From positions 310,001 to 374,000 of the forward strand of contig NZ_JAUKFY010000002.1 in the NCBI RefSeq assembly GCF_030489605.1: a stretch of 64,000 bases of DNA, given 5' to 3'. The position numbers were made by a program, and so were the translations under genes. Position 1 is the stretch's first letter, and each line of letters begins with the position of its first letter. Below the pieces are notes generated by a model, which made no database searches, was not told where the DNA came from, and saw only the letters and a list, made by a program, of their open reading frames with translations. This document shows positions 63,171 to 64,000 of this stretch, piece after piece. The stretch is from Brevibacillus laterosporus (GTDB lineage: Bacteria > Bacillota > Bacilli > Brevibacillales > Brevibacillaceae).

Positions 63171-64000
63171 ATGGGAATTTACAAGAAATGGAGTGGTTTA
63201 ATTTTTGATGATAGGTTTGATAACGGGAGTATTCACTCCCGTTACAACTTATCTCCAAGCGGTGCCTGCTCACTTGATCGCAATAAAAATCAGCTTGTTA
63301 TGGCTCATTCAGATTTGGAAACCTCAGTACTATTCGATGTACCAGCAGAACATACCCTAATGTTTGAGGTAATAGCTGATTATGTCCCAGTGGAGCTTGG
63401 TGATGAAGGCGGCATTCTGATTTGGCAGGATGGTTATCATCGACTAGAGTTTCTTGAAAGCAGAGATACAACAGGAACGGAATATAGCAAATGGCGAGTC
63501 TGTAAAAAAGGAAACAAATGGACTTTTTTTGCTAATCGAGGATATGGGTGGGAAATATTTGATACAGATAGTATAGTGGCTGAAAAGATGGGGGTCGTTG
63601 TCAAGAATTCTTCATCATCAGGCTATCAGAATGTAAACATTGATCGGTTAGTTGTATGCAAAGACAGCAAAATTACGATTGGGAATCTGCCACCAGGCTT
63701 TTCTGTGTTTTTATGTGACAAAGATGGGTATACCGTCGCCTCTTCGACCTTGGAAGAAAACTGGACAGGAGTTGAGCTAGAACTCCCGATGTTGTCCTAC
63801 CACGGGATAATTCGAATTTATGATTCTACAGGTACCCTCTTGTCGAGTCTAGGACCCGTTGATATGTATGGTGGGGATGTTTTTTTATACGGGACAGATT
63901 TACGTGTCATGTGGAAAGGCGTTGAACTAAGCCCTACAGGAGCAACCTATTTAGGTACGATGTATGATAAAACAATTATCGTTCAAATGGAGCTTTCCAA
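63171..64000 (+). CDS. partial gene: lectin-like tail/fibre protein (3' end outside window)
   Basis: An open frame from ATG 63171 (TAGGGGAATTT upstream) to the end of the window gives 276 codons with no stop. It starts MGIYKKWSGLIFDDRFDNGS. The first 170 residues are a beta-sandwich of concanavalin/LamG-like type: 'IFDDRFDNG' opening, FEVIADYVPVELGDEGGIL, WQDGYHRLEFLESRD, KWTFFANRGYGWEIF and VNIDRLVVCKD. The rest is strand-rich, with SPTGATYLGTMYDKT near the end. Such domains bind carbohydrates. It lies eight bases after the repeat protein and likely belongs to the same operon. It may be the receptor-binding part; the remainder must be read beyond the window. Confidence 0.75.
   Translation, partial: MGIYKKWSGLIFDDRFDNGSIHSRYNLSPSGACSLDRNKNQLVMAHSDLETSVLFDVPAEHTLMFEVIADYVPVELGDEGGILIWQDGYHRLEFLESRDTTGTEYSKWRVCKKGNKWTFFANRGYGWEIFDTDSIVAEKMGVVVKNSSSSGYQNVNIDRLVVCKDSKITIGNLPPGFSVFLCDKDGYTVASSTLEENWTGVELELPMLSYHGIIRIYDSTGTLLSSLGPVDMYGGDVFLYGTDLRVMWKGVELSPTGATYLGTMYDKTIIVQMELS

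Overview
The window is a stretch of a low-GC Gram-positive genome. Strong AGGAGG-type ribosome binding sites, Bacillus-type flagellin, lipoproteins, intrinsic terminators and S-layer-homology-like motifs all point to the Bacillales. A trans-AT polyketide cluster paired with an aromatic ammonia-lyase suggests Brevibacillus, most likely B. laterosporus. The genus and species are inference; no rRNA or other marker gene is present.

Region 1 (1-20630) is the 3' part of a trans-AT polyketide synthase cluster, all on the + strand. Three PKS proteins carry, in order, KS-KR | cMT-ACP-KS-KR-ACP-KS-KR-ACP-KS | DH-ACP-ACP-KR-TE. No acyltransferase domain is present, so malonyl units must be loaded in trans. 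Two modules are split across protein boundaries. The PKS genes are followed by a free-standing NRPS-type condensation domain and an MIO-type ammonia-lyase/aminomutase. A working model is that the lyase makes cinnamate (or a beta-amino acid) and the condensation enzyme attaches it to the polyketide. This would fit cinnamoylated amides of the basiliskamide/YM-47522 type, but product assignment is inference.

Region 2 (20631-34450) is a patchwork of ordinary chromosomal genes: a VOC-family protein, a truncated SAF-domain remnant, a secreted protein and lipoprotein pair, a VanZ/RDD membrane protein, an EamA transporter and a divergent MocR regulator that each carry a single-base frameshift, a GNAT acetyltransferase, RtcB, a nitroreductase, an NAD(P)H quinone reductase-like protein, a fumarylacetoacetase-family protein, and a divergent MFS/TetR pair. 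Three 14-bp palindromes lie between MFS and TetR.

Region 3 (34451-37480) has flagellin (hag) behind a long leader with a sigma-D-like promoter, then a DUF4309-type lipoprotein.

Region 4 (37700-64000, running off the end) looks like a mobile-element-derived phage-tail locus. It opens with a replication-initiator-like gene on the minus strand that combines a winged helix with a DnaA-N-like domain, flanked by TTTTATGGG/CCCATAAAA repeats and a perfect DnaA box. On the + strand follow two small genes and a siphovirus-like tail module: tail tube, a tail-assembly chaperone pair joined by a -1 frameshift signal (A AAA AAG), a 1494-aa tape measure, two tail-tip proteins that each end in an SLH-like motif, and a 1155-aa hub protein carrying M23 peptidase and 3D domains. 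After these come small proteins, three related large tip/fibre proteins (one with a PKD domain between polyproline linkers), a protein of about 1390 aa with 17 copies of a 16-residue repeat, and an incomplete lectin-like gene. No capsid, portal, terminase, sheath, integrase or lysis gene is seen before the tail genes. A headless flexible tail particle (F-type tailocin-like), possibly acting at S-layer or secondary cell-wall polymers, is the most interesting reading, but genes beyond the window could make it a full prophage or phage-plasmid.
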